Shown: in pieces, positions 4,867 through 7,715 of the stretch
Layout: each line of letters starts with the position of its first letter
Numbering within the stretch: the stretch's first letter is position 1
NCBI GenBank assembly: GCA_937890875.1
Contig: CALAEB010000405.1
Coordinates: 1 to 7,715, forward strand
Length of the DNA: 7,715 bases
Direction of reading: 5' to 3'
Source: an uncultured Anaerolineaceae bacterium
Lineage (GTDB): Bacteria; Chloroflexota; Anaerolineae; Anaerolineales; Anaerolineaceae
The notes under the pieces: model-generated
What the model saw: only the letters and a program-made list of their open reading frames with translations
Told to the model about the DNA's origin: nothing
Databases searched by the model: none
Position numbers and translations under genes: made by a program

Positions 4867-5724
4867 ATGAAACAAAATTTCCTGCCTTCAGCGGATGGAT
4901 ATGATCAACAGCCGGCTGAACCGTTCAGTGCGGGTTCGATTGCCGAAACCCAACTTGCAACCCCGGAAGGGGCTTATACCACCTTCCGGACTTATGAGCG
5001 GTTTTTTGTTTTGAACTTATCCCGGCATTTTTCCAGGCTGGAAGAGACCTCCCGTCTGGCCGGACATCCGGTTCAGATCCGGCGTCCGCAGTTGAAAAGC
5101 ATCCTTTCCACAATTGTTGCGGACTATGGCGAAGCGGAGTCCAGACTGCGCGTCACGGTCGATCTGAGCCGGACCGTCGGTGACCTCTACGCGGCGATCG
5201 AAAAGCTGTCCGTGCCCGCGCCTGCTTTGTATCAAAGCGGAATTGAAACGATTACCGAAGTCATGCACCGGGATAACCCCAAAGCCAAACTGAGCGGGTT
5301 CCTGGCGAAAGCAGCTGAGGCAAAACGGGAGGCCGGCAAGGATTATGAAGAGATCCTGATGGTGGATGAAAAAAACGATATTCTCGAAGGACTGAGCAGC
5401 AATTTTTACGGCATCCGGGACGGGAAACTTTTCACGGCCGAAGCGGGAGTGCTCTCCGGGACGACCCGGGATTATGTGCTCGGACTGGCCGGAGAACTCG
5501 GGATTCCGGTCATTCTGGAGCCGGTGCGGATCGACGAAACCGGAATGCTGGAAGAGGCTTTCATCACCAGCACCAGCCGCTCGATTCTGCCGGTCACCCA
5601 AATCAATGGCGTTCAAATCGGCGGGGGCGTTCCCGGTTCGCTGACCAGGCGGCTGATGACGGCGTTTACGGCTGATCTGCAACGGAATCTCGAGGCTTTG
5701 CGGGACAACAACGGAATAGCGTAA
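4867..5724 (+). CDS. Class IV PLP-dependent aminotransferase
   Basis: Cytosolic pyridoxal-phosphate enzyme of 285 residues, normal for fold-type IV (branched-chain aminotransferases, D-amino-acid transaminases and aminodeoxychorismate lyases). GAYTTFRTYE (35-44) corresponds to the early strand G-x-F-E-T-x-R of the family. Lys141 in NPKAKLSGFL is the probable PLP Schiff-base lysine. Glu174 in ILEGLSSNFYGI would contact the pyridine nitrogen. SGTTRDYVL (197-205) supplies the phosphate-binding turn, and AFITSTSRSILPV (231-243) matches the C-terminal strand around the active site. These features fix the family but not the reaction, which could be branched-chain amino acid transamination or a related step. 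Start ATG 4867 has GAGGGG six bases upstream. The gene may be transcribed together with the acetyltransferase that follows. Confidence 0.87.
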   Translation: MKQNFLPSADGYDQQPAEPFSAGSIAETQLATPEGAYTTFRTYERFFVLNLSRHFSRLEETSRLAGHPVQIRRPQLKSILSTIVADYGEAESRLRVTVDLSRTVGDLYAAIEKLSVPAPALYQSGIETITEVMHRDNPKAKLSGFLAKAAEAKREAGKDYEEILMVDEKNDILEGLSSNFYGIRDGKLFTAEAGVLSGTTRDYVLGLAGELGIPVILEPVRIDETGMLEEAFITSTSRSILPVTQINGVQIGGGVPGSLTRRLMTAFTADLQRNLEALRDNNGIA

Positions 5725-5765
5725 TTTCGTGGAAAATTTTTTGAAGATCATCGGGAATAAATCTC

Positions 5766-5770
5766 AGGAG
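5766..5770 (+). promoter_or_regulatory. Ribosome binding site that points to a UUG start for the GNAT gene
   Basis: AGGAG lies 8 bases before TTG 5779, an ideal distance. The alternative GTG at 5770 shares its first base with this box and has no good site of its own upstream. Confidence 0.6.
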
Positions 5771-5778
5771 TGGGTACT

Positions 5779-6321
5779 TTGAGACCGCAATCCAGCCGTT
5801 TAAAATGCTGTTCAGAGCGACTTGAAATCGTCCCGCTTTGGTGTGATGAGGTCGGTTTTTTAGCCACGGATAAGAAAATATTTGAAGACAGCTTTGCGGT
5901 TCCATACGACGGTGAACCTTTGGTTGGGCACCTGCTTGAAGTTACCCAGGGACAGTACAAAAAGATTTTCGCTGACCAAGAAAACTATCTGTGGCACACA
6001 TTTTGGATGATTGTGTTAAAGACTGAAAAAACAATCATTGGAAGTGCGGACTTCAAGGGGCCTCCGAATGAGAGCGGGGTGGTCGAAATCGGTTATGGCA
6101 CCAATGAAGCCTACCGGAACCAAGGCTATACTTCGGAGGCAATTCGTTCAATGTGCAATTGGGCGTTCGAGCAACCCGGTATAAAAGAAATTCACGCTGA
6201 AACAGAGAAAGAGAACATTCCGTCTCATCGTGTCTTACAAAAATGCGGTTTTGAGGTATTTAATGAAACACAGGATTGTCTGTGGTGGAAACTGACAATT
6301 TCAGATGACGGACGGAAATAA
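5779..6321 (+). CDS. GNAT-family N-acetyltransferase (RimJ/RimL-like)
   Basis: Predicted acetyl-CoA-dependent N-acetyltransferase, 180 residues from the TTG start (183 if GTG 5770 is used). With numbering from TTG, SERLEIVPL (12-20) is the usual first strand. TIIGSADFKG (85-94) and VVEIGYGTNEAYRNQGYTSEA (101-121) form the central sheet and the acetyl-CoA pyrophosphate loop, whose R-N-Q-G-Y-T fits the family Q/R-x-x-G-x-G/A pattern with G replaced by T. NIPSHRVLQKCGFEVF (146-161) is the standard N-x-x-S-x-x-V-L-x-K-x-G-F motif of RimJ/RimL relatives. Such enzymes acetylate protein N-termini, amino acids or small amines; the substrate here cannot be predicted. The gap of 54 bases after the aminotransferase has no clear promoter, so joint transcription is likely. 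The gene ends at a bidirectional terminator. Confidence 0.83.
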   Translation: MRPQSSRLKCCSERLEIVPLWCDEVGFLATDKKIFEDSFAVPYDGEPLVGHLLEVTQGQYKKIFADQENYLWHTFWMIVLKTEKTIIGSADFKGPPNESGVVEIGYGTNEAYRNQGYTSEAIRSMCNWAFEQPGIKEIHAETEKENIPSHRVLQKCGFEVFNETQDCLWWKLTISDDGRK

Positions 6322-6357
6322 ATAACCGGGAAATATTTGTTCTGATAAAAAAAACAG

Positions 6358-6389
6358 AAAGGGTATCTCAGATCGAGATACCCTTTTTT
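6358..6389. terminator. Bidirectional terminator between the GNAT gene and groEL
   Basis: A perfect 12-bp stem (6358-6369 with 6375-6386) with loop AGATC is followed on the plus strand by six T (6384-6389). On the minus strand it is followed by TTTCTG and eight T (the A-run 6347-6354). It therefore serves both converging genes. Confidence 0.92.
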
Positions 6390-6410
6390 ATCATTTACAG
6401 AAACTGCGGA

Positions 6411-7715
6411 TTAGTATTCGGGCATCGGAGCCGGAGCCGGTTTTTCAGGTTCCGGGATGTCGGTGACCAGGGCTTCGGTGGTCAGGATCATTGCCGCAAT
6501 GGAAGCAGCATTTTCGAGCGCGCCGCGGGTAACCTTGGCCGGATCGATCACACCGCCGTCAACCATATCGATATAAGCGTCTTTCAGCACGTCATAACCG
6601 ATGCGCTTCGATTTCTTTGATTTTTGCTGTGACAGAATGTTGGAGACGACCACTGCGCCGTCTTTGCCCGCGTTCTCAACAATTTTCCGCATCGGGACTT
6701 CCAGTGCTTTGCGGACGATGTTCACGCCGGTCTGGACGTCTTCATCTTTGAATTTCAGCGCATCGACTTTGGCAATGGTGTTGATCAGAGCAACGCCGCC
6801 GCCGGGGACGATGCCTTCTTCAACCGCCGCGCGGGTCGCTGAAAGCGCATCTTCAACCCGGTGTTTCTTTTCTTTCAGTTCGACTTCGGTTGCGGCACCG
6901 ACGCGGATGACAGCCACACCGCCGGACAATTTTGCCAGACGTTCCTGAAGTTTTTCGCGGTCATAATCGCTGGTGGTTTTGTCGATTTCGATCCGGATCT
7001 GATCGATGCGAGCTTTGATTTCGCCGGCATCACCTTTACCGCCGACAATAGTGGTGTTGTCTTTGTCGGAAATGACTTTTTCACAACGGCCGAGATCGGA
7101 AAGCTGGGTCGTATCCAATTTACGGCCGGTTTCTTCGGAAATCACCGCAGCGCCGGTCAGGGTGGCGATATCCTGCAGCATTGCCTTGCGGCGGTCACCG
7201 AAACCCGGGGCCTTTACCGCCAGAACATTCAGCATACCGCGCAGTTTATTGAGGACCAGTGTTGCCAGCGCTTCACCGTCGATATCTTCAGCGATGATAA
7301 CCAGATCCCGTTTTCCTGTCTGGACAAGTTTCTCGAGAACCGGGACCAGGTCCTGCGCTGCCGAAATTTTCTTATCATAAATCAGAAGATACGGGTCGTT
7401 GATGATGGCTTCCATCTTATCGTTGTCGGTCATGAAATAAGAACTGATATAACCGCGGTCAAATTTCATCCCTTCGACGAATTCGGTCTCGAACTCAAGC
7501 CCTTTGGACTCTTCGACTGTGATCACGCCGTCTTTACCGACTTTGTCCATCACATCGGCGATCAGGTTGCCGATATTCTCGTCCTGCGCTGAAATGGTGG
7601 CGACATTGGCGATGTCTGTCTTGGTAGCGACATCAATTGCCTGTGCCTTGATTTCATCGGAGACAACTTTCGCGGCGGATTCAATCCCTTTTTTCAGCAG
7701 CATCGGATTTGCACC
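6411..7715 (-). CDS. groEL: 60-kDa chaperonin GroEL, missing its N-terminal part (5' end beyond window)
   Basis: GroEL subunit of the ATP-driven folding chamber that works with GroES. The frame runs from the stop (TAA on the minus strand, 6411-6413) to the window edge, giving 434 codons; the first is Gly of [10 protein letters not shown], matching E. coli GroEL residue about 110. The N-terminal equatorial part with the GDGTT nucleotide motif is therefore absent only because of the edge. Conserved blocks include [75 protein letters not shown] and [11 protein letters not shown], whose Asp corresponds to the ATPase residue Asp398. The tail differs from E. coli: it ends [14 protein letters not shown] with no Gly-Gly-Met repeat. 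A Lys/Ser/Gln-rich stretch, QQKSKKSKR, comes before GYDVLKD. No groES is visible; it would be expected upstream, beyond the edge. Confidence 0.97.
   Translation of the reverse strand, partial: GANPMLLKKGIESAAKVVSDEIKAQAIDVATKTDIANVATISAQDENIGNLIADVMDKVGKDGVITVEESKGLEFETEFVEGMKFDRGYISSYFMTDNDKMEAIINDPYLLIYDKKISAAQDLVPVLEKLVQTGKRDLVIIAEDIDGEALATLVLNKLRGMLNVLAVKAPGFGDRRKAMLQDIATLTGAAVISEETGRKLDTTQLSDLGRCEKVISDKDNTTIVGGKGDAGEIKARIDQIRIEIDKTTSDYDREKLQERLAKLSGGVAVIRVGAATEVELKEKKHRVEDALSATRAAVEEGIVPGGGVALINTIAKVDALKFKDEDVQTGVNIVRKALEVPMRKIVENAGKDGAVVVSNILSQQKSKKSKRIGYDVLKDAYIDMVDGGVIDPAKVTRGALENAASIAAMILTTEALVTDIPEPEKPAPAPMPEY

Noticed and set aside
5017..5751. Minus-strand frame of 244 codons opposite the aminotransferase
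   Set aside because: Shadow of a clear class IV aminotransferase; no family motif or ribosome binding site.
6861..7592. Plus-strand frame of 243 codons opposite groEL
   Set aside because: Antisense to unmistakable GroEL; Phe/Asp-rich shadow composition.

Overview
The window most likely comes from a bacterium of the Chloroflexota, probably Anaerolineae. The clues are a lipoprotein sortase with a Thr-Pro-rich stalk, a GroEL with a Pro/Glu-rich tail instead of a Gly-Met tail, a solitary SsnA-type amidohydrolase and moderate GC. This is inferred from protein style only; no phylogenetic marker was compared.

Layout. Positions 2-118 hold the 3' end of a class II aldolase/adducin-family gene, followed by a 15-bp hairpin. 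A tRNA-Pro(CGG) gene follows, with its own sigma70-type promoter and an intrinsic terminator. At 602-1882 lies a lipoprotein that joins an adhesin-like beta-rich region, a Thr/Pro stalk and a C-terminal sortase domain. Positions 1883-2377 are mostly non-coding. They hold a perfect palindrome, a short open fragment, a possible small-RNA unit (promoter 2165-2193, hairpin terminator 2287-2324) and a likely promoter for the next gene. At 2378-3736 is an SsnA-family amidohydrolase closed by a strong terminator. It is followed by an ANT(6)/AadE-family aminoglycoside adenylyltransferase homologue (3821-4714), a class IV PLP aminotransferase (4867-5724) and a GNAT acetyltransferase that probably starts at UUG (5779-6321). 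A bidirectional terminator separates these from a convergent groEL on the minus strand, whose 5' end is cut by the window edge.

Working together. The genes look like a series of short, independently terminated units rather than one pathway. The aminotransferase and GNAT gene may share a transcript, since only 54 bases separate them and no clear promoter lies between. No CRISPR array, insertion sequence, prophage gene or recognisable defence system was seen. The most unusual item is the lipid-anchored adhesin-stalk-sortase fusion. The acceptor-stem mismatches of the tRNA and the possible small RNA before ssnA are the next most worth checking.
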